Below are positions 43,454 through 51,819 of a DNA stretch of 64,000 nt, piece by piece. Origin of the DNA: Ilumatobacteraceae bacterium (GTDB taxonomy: Bacteria > Actinomycetota > Acidimicrobiia > Acidimicrobiales > Ilumatobacteraceae). Position numbers and translations under genes: made by a program. The notes below the pieces were generated by a model, which worked only from the letters and a program-made list of their open reading frames with translations, ran no database searches and was not told the origin of the DNA. Numbering within the stretch: the stretch's first letter is position 1; each line of letters starts with the position of its first letter. The stretch covers positions 1 through 64,000 of the forward strand of contig JAKMEY010000028.1 in assembly GCA_022425725.1 (NCBI GenBank), written 5' to 3'.

Positions 43454-45037
43454 ATGTCCCGACGGATTGAAATCGAACTGACGAGTGCACAAGATGATGG
43501 CACCTGGACTTGGCGTGCTGCTGGAGCAAAGAATCCGAAGGGGGTACTCGATGGTTCGGTGCTACCAAGTGATGCAACTGTTGGGAAGGTGCTCAAGGTT
43601 GAGGTTGTTCAAGGTATCGATGGCATCACTGTGCAGTCAGTAGTCGGAGGACGAGAGCGTTCGGCATCAAGCGAAGTTCTCGAACTTATTGGCGGCGCTG
43701 ACTTTGATCCGATCGTCGAGACTCGAGCGAAGAGAGATCGCCGTGAGGGTGGTCGTGGCGGCGGCCGTGATCGTGGACGCAATAACAATCGACGCCGGCG
43801 TGACGATAACGATGGCGGCGAGGGCTCAAGCCGTCGACCTCCCCGAGATAATCAGCGTCGGGGTCCTCGTTTCACTCCCCCACCAGAACTTCCTCAGCGG
43901 CCAAAGCCGAAGCGTCTCAAAGCACAGCGCGCCCACCGCAATGAGGTGCTGGCAGGTCTTCCCGAGGAGCAAAGGCCAATCGCTGAACTCGCACTTCAGG
44001 GGATGGCGGCAGTGCGCACCCGCTTGAAAGCAGAAAACGAAAAGGCAACTAGTGAGGGTCGAACAACGATGCCTGAAGCCTCTGTGTTACAACTTGCGGA
44101 AAAGCTCCTCCCTCAACTTCGTGTTGCCGAGTGGTATGACCGTGCGGAGGCAGCGAAGAAGCTTGCTGGCGATATCGACCTACGTGATCTTCGTTCTGTG
44201 GTGGCGGCGAGCGATGACCCGATGGTGGCACGCGACAAAGGCACACGGGCCCTGGCCGATGAACTGCGGGAGCTCCTGCGCACTCGCCAAGATGAGGAAC
44301 TTCAATTGTGGTTTGGTGACGTCGATGCCGCGCTCGCTATTGGCCGAGTGATTCGAGCGTTACGGCTCTCTTCGCAACCTCCTAAAGCCGGTGTTCCGTT
44401 CCCAGCCGAAATCTCGCAGCGGCTTGTCGACTCGACGAATGCGACCTTGACTCCTGTCGAAACTGCAGAACGCTGGATTGCAGTGCTCGAGGCGGCAGCC
44501 TTCTCACCCATACATTTGCTGATTGCGCCGATGGGACTACCAAAGAAGATCACCGACGACCTCACTGCAACGGTGAAGCGACTCGCGCCTGCCATTCCTC
44601 AGGTTGCAGCGCTATTCGGAATTGAGGTTGAAGAGGGCGCCGCTATGCCTCGTCCTCTTCGTAACAACCCCGCAAAGGAACGTCGCGAGAAGAAGGCTGG
44701 AGCGAAGAGCCAACGACCAAAGAGCGACAAGCCAAGTGCCGCAACTGAGAGCCCCTCTGAGCCCGAAGAACCCGCTTCGGAAGCAGCTTCCCAAGTAGAT
44801 GGCACGATGTCTACTCAGATCGATCAGCCAGAAACAGGTGTTGAGGAAGAGGTGGCGGTTGAGTCAGAACCATCTATCCAGACGGAGACTGCGCTAGAGG
44901 CTGAAGAACCATCCACGCAGGATGCGTCGGCTACTGAGCCTGAACCCGCACCTGAAGATGCGGTTACAGACGCCGATGACGAAGCATCTGGTGAGTCCGA
45001 AGCGACGCCTTCTGAAAGCTCTGACGACGACGTCTGA
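43454..45037 (+). CDS. Arg/Gly-rich, possibly RNA-binding protein of unknown function
   Basis: A 527-aa protein I do not recognise. Residues 1-80 are a compact beta-rich domain (IEIELTSAQDDGTWTWRAAG, VLPSDATVGKVLKVEV). Residues about 90-150 are rich in Arg, Gly and Asn (RGGGRDRGRNNNRRRR) as in RNA-binding RGG tails. Residues 150-420 are a helical domain with AELALQGMAAVRTRLKAE, and the last 100 residues are acidic. I infer a nucleic-acid-linked role, possibly in RNA metabolism. TACCGT lies 8 nt upstream of the ATG, giving a near-leaderless message. Confidence 0.5.
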   Translation: MSRRIEIELTSAQDDGTWTWRAAGAKNPKGVLDGSVLPSDATVGKVLKVEVVQGIDGITVQSVVGGRERSASSEVLELIGGADFDPIVETRAKRDRREGGRGGGRDRGRNNNRRRRDDNDGGEGSSRRPPRDNQRRGPRFTPPPELPQRPKPKRLKAQRAHRNEVLAGLPEEQRPIAELALQGMAAVRTRLKAENEKATSEGRTTMPEASVLQLAEKLLPQLRVAEWYDRAEAAKKLAGDIDLRDLRSVVAASDDPMVARDKGTRALADELRELLRTRQDEELQLWFGDVDAALAIGRVIRALRLSSQPPKAGVPFPAEISQRLVDSTNATLTPVETAERWIAVLEAAAFSPIHLLIAPMGLPKKITDDLTATVKRLAPAIPQVAALFGIEVEEGAAMPRPLRNNPAKERREKKAGAKSQRPKSDKPSAATESPSEPEEPASEAASQVDGTMSTQIDQPETGVEEEVAVESEPSIQTETALEAEEPSTQDASATEPEPAPEDAVTDADDEASGESEATPSESSDDDV

Positions 45038-45063
45038 CTCGCAGACTGCTGACCTCGGTCTCC

Positions 45064-45069
45064 TACCAT
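45064..45069 (+). promoter_or_regulatory. -10 box for the enoyl-CoA hydratase gene (leaderless)
   Basis: TACCAT ends 6 nt before the ATG at 45076. Confidence 0.5.
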
Positions 45070-45075
45070 CGGGGC

Positions 45076-45861
45076 ATGTCAGAAATCGTCACTTACGAAG
45101 TTCAGGGACGCGTTGGCGTCATTACGCTCAATCGGCCCGACGCTCGAAACGCAGTCAATGGCGACGTCGCAAACGGTGTTGAAGCAGCAGTTGATCAACT
45201 GGAGTCAGACGACAACGTTTGGGTTGGAATTCTTACTGCGAACACTGAAGGTCAAGAGCGTCCAGTGTTTTGTGCAGGTGCGGATCTCAAGGCAATCAAC
45301 GAGGGCCGAGCAAACGAACTCGGAACCTCCCGCGGCGGATTCGGCGGTTTCGTCTACCGAGACCGCAAGAAGCCTGTCATCGTTGCAGTTGACGGACTTG
45401 CTACCGCCGGCGGTTGTGAGCTGGTCCTTGCAGCTGATCTTGTTGTCGCAACCGAGCGTTCAGCATTCGGGCTCGCAGAAGTAAAACGAAACCTTATTGC
45501 TGGAGCAGGCGGTCTATTTCGACTTCCTCGGGCAATCGGCCAGGCAGCTGCGATGGAGGCAATTCTCACCGGAGAGCCGATTCCAGCTCAAAGGGCATAT
45601 GACCTTGGTCTCGTCTCGCGCCTTGTTCCCGCTGGCGAAGCAATGAACGAGGCACACCGTCTTGCAGAGGCCATCACGAATTCGGCTCCTCTTGCGGTCT
45701 GGGCGAGTCGAAAGGTGGTGCTTGCATCAGCTTGGGCCGACGACGAAACACTGAAGAAGATGACAAATGATGAATTTGCGCATGTGTTGTCGTCGGAGGA
45801 CACCAAGGAAGGCTTGACAGCCTTTATTGAAAAACGTCCACCTAACTGGAAGGGTCACTGA
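45076..45861 (+). CDS. enoyl-CoA hydratase/isomerase (crotonase family)
   Basis: A 261-aa crotonase-fold enzyme. CAGADLKAI supplies the first oxyanion-hole residue, VDGLATAGGCELVLAADLVV the second, and FGLAEVKRNLIAGAGG the region that carries the catalytic Glu in hydratases. It probably hydrates an enoyl-CoA in fatty acid or amino acid breakdown. The exact substrate is unknown. The 3' end overlaps the convergent GNAT gene by 20 bp. Confidence 0.85.
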   Translation: MSEIVTYEVQGRVGVITLNRPDARNAVNGDVANGVEAAVDQLESDDNVWVGILTANTEGQERPVFCAGADLKAINEGRANELGTSRGGFGGFVYRDRKKPVIVAVDGLATAGGCELVLAADLVVATERSAFGLAEVKRNLIAGAGGLFRLPRAIGQAAAMEAILTGEPIPAQRAYDLGLVSRLVPAGEAMNEAHRLAEAITNSAPLAVWASRKVVLASAWADDETLKKMTNDEFAHVLSSEDTKEGLTAFIEKRPPNWKGH

Positions 45862-46288
45862 GGTCAATTGCAACGGTGATCGCCTTCGCAGTAATCGCTG
45901 CCCGTTCGTAAAGGTTTTTCGTTTCACGATCGCCCGGTAATGCGATCGCTTCGAGACGGCGACCGCCGCTTTCCTTGGCGATGCTGCGAGCTTTGTCGAC
46001 CAAAGCATCGCCGCATCCGACCTCACGGGCGTCAGGGTGGACGAACACTCCTTCAATGAATGAAATCTCACCCGTTCGCATACTGAGAAAGCCGACCGGA
46101 ACGTCGTCAATCAGGGCGACGAGTGTTACATAGCCCTCTACAAACCATTGGTCGGCGCGTGCAGGTGTCACTTCGAGAAGACGCTCGCCCCCTCGTTCAA
46201 CGGCGATACCACTCCGAGCTATCTCCTCAAGAATCCTCAGTTCCGCAACATCCGACGGTTGCGCCAGGCGAATACGTGGCGCCGTCAC
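45842..46288 (-). CDS. GNAT-family N-acetyltransferase
   Basis: A 148-aa GNAT protein with the acetyl-CoA motif region ISFIEGVFVHPDAREVGCGD and the C-terminal NLYERAAITAKAI. The frame is open to 46306 from a TTG, but GTG at 46288 overlaps the upstream stop by 4 bp (GTGA), the pattern used throughout this window, so I chose it. The acceptor is unknown. Confidence 0.72.
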   Translation of the reverse strand: MTAPRIRLAQPSDVAELRILEEIARSGIAVERGGERLLEVTPARADQWFVEGYVTLVALIDDVPVGFLSMRTGEISFIEGVFVHPDAREVGCGDALVDKARSIAKESGGRRLEAIALPGDRETKNLYERAAITAKAITVAIDLSDPSS

Positions 46289-46752
46289 CCGCTGATGATT
46301 GGGCAATCATCGTCACCCACCGGACACGTTGGAGCACCGCTCCTTACGAGTAAGAAACAACTCGGACAGACCTTTTCGTCAGATCGCTTTGGCTGCACAC
46401 CATCAACGGCCTCTGCGCTGTTGTCAACGATGACGGGGGTCTCCCCTTCTTCCTCCTCGTCGTCTTCGACGGTGACCATTCGATCTTTCAGGATGGTGTC
46501 AAGGTCGGCCTCAACATCGTCTTCGTTGACAAGGTCGTCATCGTCGTCCTCATCTTCTTTCGACTCGCTACGACTATTAGCGCCTGAGTCATCGTCGTCA
46601 TCGTCGTCATCGTCGCTGTAGTCGCCGTCTTTTTCGTCATTAGAGTCTTCGAACTCACCGTCGTCGTCCTCGGCGTCAGCATCAAACTCCTCTTCGTTGA
46701 TGTCGTCTTCGACTTCTTCGTCGACGTGGTCCACAATCTCGTCATCTGCCAT
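46285..46752 (-). CDS. acidic DUF4193-like zinc-ribbon protein
   Basis: A 155-aa protein whose first 100 residues are almost wholly Asp and Glu with a run of nine Asp. LDTILKDRM and the C-terminal VCPSCFLLVRSGAPTCP resemble the C-terminal zinc ribbon of actinobacterial DUF4193 proteins, which are essential in some species but uncharacterised. The acidic tract might bind basic proteins or metal ions. GAAGGAT, 7 nt before the ATG, is a good ribosome-binding site, but it is masked by a hairpin. Confidence 0.6.
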   Translation of the reverse strand: MADDEIVDHVDEEVEDDINEEEFDADAEDDDGEFEDSNDEKDGDYSDDDDDDDDDSGANSRSESKEDEDDDDDLVNEDDVEADLDTILKDRMVTVEDDEEEEGETPVIVDNSAEAVDGVQPKRSDEKVCPSCFLLVRSGAPTCPVGDDDCPIISG

Positions 46753-46759
46753 GGTGGAG

Positions 46760-46798
46760 ATCCTTCATTTGTTGGGGGGGGTAGAAAGGTCGAAGGAT
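46760..46798 (-). promoter_or_regulatory. hairpin masking the ribosome-binding site of the DUF4193-like gene
   Basis: On the minus strand ATCCTTC (46798-46792) is complementary to the Shine-Dalgarno GAAGGAT (46766-46760), a 7-bp stem with a 25-nt loop that contains a run of eight C (46781-46774). The stem would hide the ribosome-binding site 7 nt before the ATG at 46752. Confidence 0.45.
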
Positions 46799-46872
46799 GT
46801 TACGTCATTTCATCCTGTTTCGAGTGAATCTACGGAGTATTTCTTCGGTTGTTGACCGCTATGGGGCGCACC

Positions 46873-48474
46873 CTAGCGTTCCAACACGCGCCGCGCCTCA
46901 GCGCGACGTTCAGAATCTAAACGTTCGAGGTCAGGAGCCTCAGTGGTCAGATGGGTCATTGAGTTCGCTATCGCTCTATGCCCGGCCTCTTCGGCGATGA
47001 GGCGATGCATTTCCAATACAACTCGTCGATATGAAGGGTGGCCTTGAGGAGATGACCGCAGTTCGATGAGATGAATGGCTTCGCGCGCGTTGAATTGCAT
47101 TGAATATCGGATGCGATACGCCATCGCAACGGCATACGACGCTTGCTGGGCGAAGTCAGGTTTCAACAGGTCATAAAGCGCAGCAGACCGCTCCATCGAT
47201 TCATCGAAGAGGTGTCTAACCCCGGCCTCTTCAACAAGTTCTGGTCGAACGAATCCATTATTCGGCGTGAGGCGTTGCCAGTCAATCGTCATCAGGCGAT
47301 GTCGCTGGAGATCACGGAAGCCGCCGTAATCACTCAGCACGTCGAAACGGTAATCGAGCCGTTCAAATGACCGTCCTGGCTTGTGACGCCGATTCTGCCG
47401 GTCACCGATCGCCGCCGTCAGCAATGCAGATCGTTGTTCGTCACTCAGAGAGGACACTCGCTCTTGCAATTGCCGCTCCGACATCGAAGAATGCGGGTAA
47501 CAAATCGAAGCGAGAAGCTTTTCTTCCCCGCGCGGGTCGAAGTCGACGAGTTCAACTTCCAGAGCACTATCAACGGGTTCAGAGCCAAAAAGGCTGTCGA
47601 CGAGTTCCTCGGTCTGAGAGTTGATGTCGGACAGGTACGCCGACCACGCACCACCGCGCTCAGGCACGTCGACCCGGCGGAGAAAACTCGGAATGACTTT
47701 TCGTAGTTCCACCAGCATTTGGTCGGCATATTCACGAGCTTCAGGAAGTGCATGAGCCCGCATTCGCAACAACAGTGCCTCAAACGCCTGACCGCTTCCG
47801 TAAATGCCAAGATTTGATGTCGATGCTGCAGGCAGCATCCCTCGAACTGCATCAAGAGCTTTTGCGCGGGTTGCCTGCCGATAGACGAAATCGCTGTCAC
47901 CGACACCTTGAGGCACAACGCGACGAACGTGTTCGGTCACGCTTTCGAGCGCAGTCGAGTAAGCCTCGAACATGCGGTCCATCTCACTGATATACCGAGT
48001 GCCAACTCGCGACGCGAGCAAATGTGGATCACGGTAGTACCGGTAACGCCCACCGAGCCGAGCGTCGTATGCGATATAGCGAGTGCTTTGCTCGAGGTAC
48101 GACATCAAGCGACCTCGCTCCAGCACCTTTGTCAGCAGGTTGGAGGCCTGCTCACACGCAAGGTGCACTCCGCCGAGTTGAGCCACGGAGTCATCGCCAT
48201 ACTCGACAAACACTCTTTCGTACAGCTCTTCTGCGCGCGCCAATCCCATCGTGGCATCGACAGAGGCATCACCTGAAATATCGAGATCCCCAACAAATTC
48301 GTCGAGAAAGAGGCGTCTCAGACTTTTGGGGCTGCGGCTGTACCGAGCAAAAAGAGCTCCCTTCACCACTTCAGGAAGATTTACCAGCGCGAAGACCGGC
48401 TGATCGAGGTTGGTGAAGTACCTCCGAAGAATGTCAGCTTCAGATGGCGTGAACTCTTCGGCCACGTAGGTCAC
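46873..48474 (-). CDS. double-length ThyX-like flavin-dependent thymidylate synthase homologue
   Basis: A 533-aa protein made of two ThyX modules, each about 250 aa; true ThyX is about 220-250 aa. Module 1 has RGRLMSYLEQSTRY (residues 120-133), which aligns with RHRxxSxxxxSxRY but has Gly for His. Module 2 has RHRLMT (391-396), keeping RHR while the later Ser residues are changed. Each module ends in a LRMRAHALPEARE or LIELRSSPQGHPSYR C-terminal block. Thymidylate synthesis is possible, with active sites at a domain interface, but is unproven. Start GTG at 48474, leaderless. Confidence 0.75.
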   Translation of the reverse strand: MTYVAEEFTPSEADILRRYFTNLDQPVFALVNLPEVVKGALFARYSRSPKSLRRLFLDEFVGDLDISGDASVDATMGLARAEELYERVFVEYGDDSVAQLGGVHLACEQASNLLTKVLERGRLMSYLEQSTRYIAYDARLGGRYRYYRDPHLLASRVGTRYISEMDRMFEAYSTALESVTEHVRRVVPQGVGDSDFVYRQATRAKALDAVRGMLPAASTSNLGIYGSGQAFEALLLRMRAHALPEAREYADQMLVELRKVIPSFLRRVDVPERGGAWSAYLSDINSQTEELVDSLFGSEPVDSALEVELVDFDPRGEEKLLASICYPHSSMSERQLQERVSSLSDEQRSALLTAAIGDRQNRRHKPGRSFERLDYRFDVLSDYGGFRDLQRHRLMTIDWQRLTPNNGFVRPELVEEAGVRHLFDESMERSAALYDLLKPDFAQQASYAVAMAYRIRYSMQFNAREAIHLIELRSSPQGHPSYRRVVLEMHRLIAEEAGHRAIANSMTHLTTEAPDLERLDSERRAEARRVLER

Positions 48475-48481
48475 TTGAGCG

Positions 48482-48487
48482 ATGCTA
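48482..48487 (-). promoter_or_regulatory. -10 box for the ThyX-like gene (leaderless)
   Basis: TAGCAT on the minus strand ends 7 nt before the GTG at 48474. Confidence 0.45.
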
Positions 48488-48526
48488 CGCGGACGCGTGT
48501 TCCTCGGCGCGGATCATCTCAACATC

Positions 48527-49132
48527 TCAGATAAAAATCTCACCCGCATCGGCTACCGCTCGGAGTTCAACTTCGCCGGCGAACTTAAAATCGACTCCAT
48601 CAACGATGATCCGCTCGTTTGGTTCAACGATGAGGCAAAACTTATCCCCCGACCGGACGCTCAATGATGGATGCGGTAGGTGCGATCCTGATTTGGCCTT
48701 CTTCCACGCCAGGCGACGTTGAAGGAGCGTCATCGAGGCGTCAACCTCAAGCACATCAAACATGCCGTCATTGGGGTGTGCCCGTGGGCATGGAGTGACG
48801 CCTGCGTACTCCCCACAGTTTGTTGCTACAACTATTCGACCGCGCCAACGACCAAGTGGTCTGCGAAGACTCAACGAAATGTTTGCAACAGACACCGCGA
48901 TTCTCGTTTCTGAAGACGTGTCGACCATCTCAACGAGATCGATAGGCAGTCGTCGTATCACCGCGTCGCCAATCGGCGAACCGAGCGTTTTGTGAAGAGT
49001 CCCACCCCGCACCAATACCGGATGCTGAACGTCGAGAGCTTGGGCAACATCGTGGTCAGTGAATGCGGTTCGTGTTCCCTCCGGAGCGGAATCAACCGGC
49101 TCTCCCCACTCCTCACCGATGCGAATCGTCAT
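48527..49132 (-). CDS. orphan diacylglycerol-kinase-like C-terminal domain protein
   Basis: A 201-aa protein that resembles only the C-terminal beta-sandwich of the DAGK/YegS lipid kinase family. VVATNCGEYAGVTPCPRAHP followed by NDGMFDVLEV matches the YxGGGM...P...DDGxLDV block, and IIVDGVDF the late Asp-Gly. The N-terminal nucleotide-binding kinase domain with GGDGT is missing, so it cannot act as a kinase alone. It might partner another polypeptide or bind lipids. The ATG overlaps the helY stop (TAATG). Confidence 0.6.
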   Translation of the reverse strand: MTIRIGEEWGEPVDSAPEGTRTAFTDHDVAQALDVQHPVLVRGGTLHKTLGSPIGDAVIRRLPIDLVEMVDTSSETRIAVSVANISLSLRRPLGRWRGRIVVATNCGEYAGVTPCPRAHPNDGMFDVLEVDASMTLLQRRLAWKKAKSGSHLPHPSLSVRSGDKFCLIVEPNERIIVDGVDFKFAGEVELRAVADAGEIFI

Positions 49133-51819
49133 TAGATTCCATCTCGCACATCAGGTTCATTTGCGTGTTCGGCAACAGGAGGTGAATCGACTCCCGCAAT
49201 GTCGATCACCACACCGCGAGTGCAGTGAGAAACAGCTTCTCGGGCCACCCTGCTGACATCCGGGTCAGAAACGACGTCTCCAATTTGTCGACAAAGGTCA
49301 ATCACCTGTCGGAGGTTTCGAACAATGTCACCTCCGGCAAGATCACCATCGTCGACGAGGTCAGCGAGTTCAACTCCTGAACACCATCCGTGTGCAATGG
49401 CAACGAAGCCTGCATCGGGCGGTCGATGTGCAGATAGTCCAAATTCACCCTCAATGGTGTCAATCTTGACGCTGAGGCTCTCGAGATGCCGGAAACGATC
49501 CTGGAGCTCTCTCGTCGGAAACCACGGAGGTGGAGGCTCATCGATTCCTCGATATTCATAGACAATTGCCGAGACAAGCCCCGCGAGCTCGGCGGCTGAT
49601 AAACCGTCTAGAAGGCCTGACCTGAGCGCTTCCACTACGAGGAGGTCTGACTCATGAAAAATTCGTGACAGGGTGTTGCCATCTCCGGTCAGTACCCACT
49701 CATATTCTTTGAGGAAGCCCATTTTCGACATCACCGACACGACGCCGTCGAAGTCTCTGCCGAGCGATCCGCGTCGAGCAGCGATGTCTCTCTCGAGACG
49801 TTCCAATTCTTTTGCACGGCGATCAGCATCTTCCGCCGCTCGCAGTCGTGTTTTCAGGTCAGGATCCGACTCCACTGGGTGCAGTTCAGAACTTTGTCGA
49901 TTGCGAGCCTCATTAGTCCGCGAGTGACGAGCTCCTTCGGGTCGAAGCTTCGCTCGTTTCAAACGTCGGGCTGCTTCTTGACGGAACTCTTTTTTGTGCG
50001 GGGTGAACGAGCCGGGCATCACCACGGTGCCCACCACCCTTCCATCTCCAACAAATTCTTGCGACGTTACCGTTGCAAGTTTTCCGCTCGCGGTGACGAC
50101 TGAAAGGCGCAGGCCATTTGACCGATGAGCAGTTGCCGCGATGACGACTGGTCCTCGGTACGCGCCAACAGCCGTATAGACGACGTCACCTGGGCGAAGA
50201 TTGCTGAGATCCACCGAACTTGTCGCGGTGCCGTCCTTCATCTTTTGTTGCTGAGAGCGATAATCCTCGATGTCTCCGTACGGGCTTCTTGACTGCTCGC
50301 GACGGTCGTTGTACTCGGTGCGGCGGCGCGCAAGTCGTGCCTGCAGGCGAACAACATCGTGGTCGCGCTGGTATTGAGCAAACGAAAGCATGAGCGTCTC
50401 CCGTGCTTCTTCTCGGTTGCACCTACTCACGAGGTTCGCCACCATGTTGAAAGTTGGCCTGAACACCGAGCGAAGGTTGTAGGTCGAACTGCCGGCGAGT
50501 TCTGCGACTTCAGAAAAGCGCACGAACGGGTTCCACAACACGACGGCGTGTCCGACGTCATCAAGGCCACGCCGCCCGGCCCGCCCGGTCAATTGAGTGA
50601 ATTCACCTGCGCTGAGTGACACGTGGTGGTCGCCGTTGTATTTGGTTGTCTTTTCAATGACGACCGACGATGCCGGCATGTTGACACCCACTGCGAGCGT
50701 TTCAGTCGCAAATACGACCCTCAGCAGACCAGAAATAAAGGCGTGCTCAACAATCTCTTTAAAGGCAGGCACCATTCCAGCATGATGTGGCGCAACTCCA
50801 GACATGAGTTGTTGCACGAACCCATCGATACCGAGGGCGGAAAGGTCATCGGAGGAGAAATCCTCGAGTCGAGCATCAACGATCCGCATGATCGCGTTCT
50901 GCTCCTGTTGCGAAATGAGTTGTATTCCGGCTTGAGCCACCATCGCAGCGGCTTCCTCACATTGACGACGGCTGAAAATGAAATAAATCGCTGGAAGCAT
51001 CGCCTTGTCGTCAAGCGCATCAACAACTTCAAGTCGTGTCGGTGTGGCGAGTTTTCGCGTGCCTCCAGTCGGGCTACGGCGGCTCTTCCCCGACCAGCGA
51101 TGCCGCGCCCCTGATTCGTCAAGTCGCAGTGCGTCCCGATTGAGGGCGCCCCCAATGAACGTGGGAAACAAGTGCAGACGCTCATTTGTTTTATCGAACA
51201 CCATGTAATGGTTTTCCAATGGCACCGGGCGAGTCGTCTCGGTTATGACTGCAGTTCGATAGCGAACCTCGGTCATCCACTTTGACAATTGTGGTGCATT
51301 GCTCACGGTGGCTGAAAGGCAAACAAGACGTATCGATCTCTCAAGATGAATGATGATCTCTTCCCACACCGGTCCTCGGTAGGTGTCTTGAAGAAAATGC
51401 ACCTCGTCGAGGATGACGTAGCCAACGTCGTCAAGGGCAGATGATGCTGCATACATCATGTTGCGAAGCACCTCGGTGGTCATCACCACCACTGGGGCCT
51501 CGGGCTGTATCGCAACGTCTCCTGTGAGAAGCCCAACCTGTTCTTCGCCGTACAGTCGAACGAGATCGTGAAACTTTTGATTTGACAGCGCTTTCAACGG
51601 TGTCGTGTAAAACGCTCGTTGCTGGTTTCGTAACGCCGTCGCAAGCGCGTACTCCGCAACGACGGTCTTGCCGCTCCCCGTCGGAGCCGCTACGACGACG
51701 TCATCGCCCCGAACGATCGCGTCGCAGGCTTCTCGTTGAAACCGATCGAGCGGGAATGCCAGGCCCTCTGAAAACCAAGTGTGGTTGACCCTGTGATCGC
51801 GAGAGGAGCCCTCAGTCAA
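49132..51819 (-). CDS. helY: DEAD/DEAH RNA helicase of the Ski2/Mtr4 type
   Basis: An 895-aa helicase. VVAAPTGSGKTVVAEYAL is the Walker A, VILDEVHFLQD the DEVH box, LVCLSATVSNAPQL motif III, and QLTGRAGRRGLDD motif VI. The C-terminus has a beta/helical extension typical of HelY. It is in the mycobacterial place beside tatC and tatA. The start is TTG at 51819, 8 bp inside the tatC end, with GGGGGAG upstream. RNA remodelling or decay is the expected role. Confidence 0.92.
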   Translation of the reverse strand: MTEGSSRDHRVNHTWFSEGLAFPLDRFQREACDAIVRGDDVVVAAPTGSGKTVVAEYALATALRNQQRAFYTTPLKALSNQKFHDLVRLYGEEQVGLLTGDVAIQPEAPVVVMTTEVLRNMMYAASSALDDVGYVILDEVHFLQDTYRGPVWEEIIIHLERSIRLVCLSATVSNAPQLSKWMTEVRYRTAVITETTRPVPLENHYMVFDKTNERLHLFPTFIGGALNRDALRLDESGARHRWSGKSRRSPTGGTRKLATPTRLEVVDALDDKAMLPAIYFIFSRRQCEEAAAMVAQAGIQLISQQEQNAIMRIVDARLEDFSSDDLSALGIDGFVQQLMSGVAPHHAGMVPAFKEIVEHAFISGLLRVVFATETLAVGVNMPASSVVIEKTTKYNGDHHVSLSAGEFTQLTGRAGRRGLDDVGHAVVLWNPFVRFSEVAELAGSSTYNLRSVFRPTFNMVANLVSRCNREEARETLMLSFAQYQRDHDVVRLQARLARRRTEYNDRREQSRSPYGDIEDYRSQQQKMKDGTATSSVDLSNLRPGDVVYTAVGAYRGPVVIAATAHRSNGLRLSVVTASGKLATVTSQEFVGDGRVVGTVVMPGSFTPHKKEFRQEAARRLKRAKLRPEGARHSRTNEARNRQSSELHPVESDPDLKTRLRAAEDADRRAKELERLERDIAARRGSLGRDFDGVVSVMSKMGFLKEYEWVLTGDGNTLSRIFHESDLLVVEALRSGLLDGLSAAELAGLVSAIVYEYRGIDEPPPPWFPTRELQDRFRHLESLSVKIDTIEGEFGLSAHRPPDAGFVAIAHGWCSGVELADLVDDGDLAGGDIVRNLRQVIDLCRQIGDVVSDPDVSRVAREAVSHCTRGVVIDIAGVDSPPVAEHANEPDVRDGI

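Noticed and set aside
46148-46621. Ser-rich plus-strand ORF opposite the acidic gene
   Set aside because: A reverse reading of GAC/GAG codons; the minus frame has a ribosome-binding site and zinc ribbon.
46560-46740. Tandem-repeat expansion in the acidic gene
   Set aside because: The GAC/GAG run is codon use for Asp/Glu, with no fixed unit.
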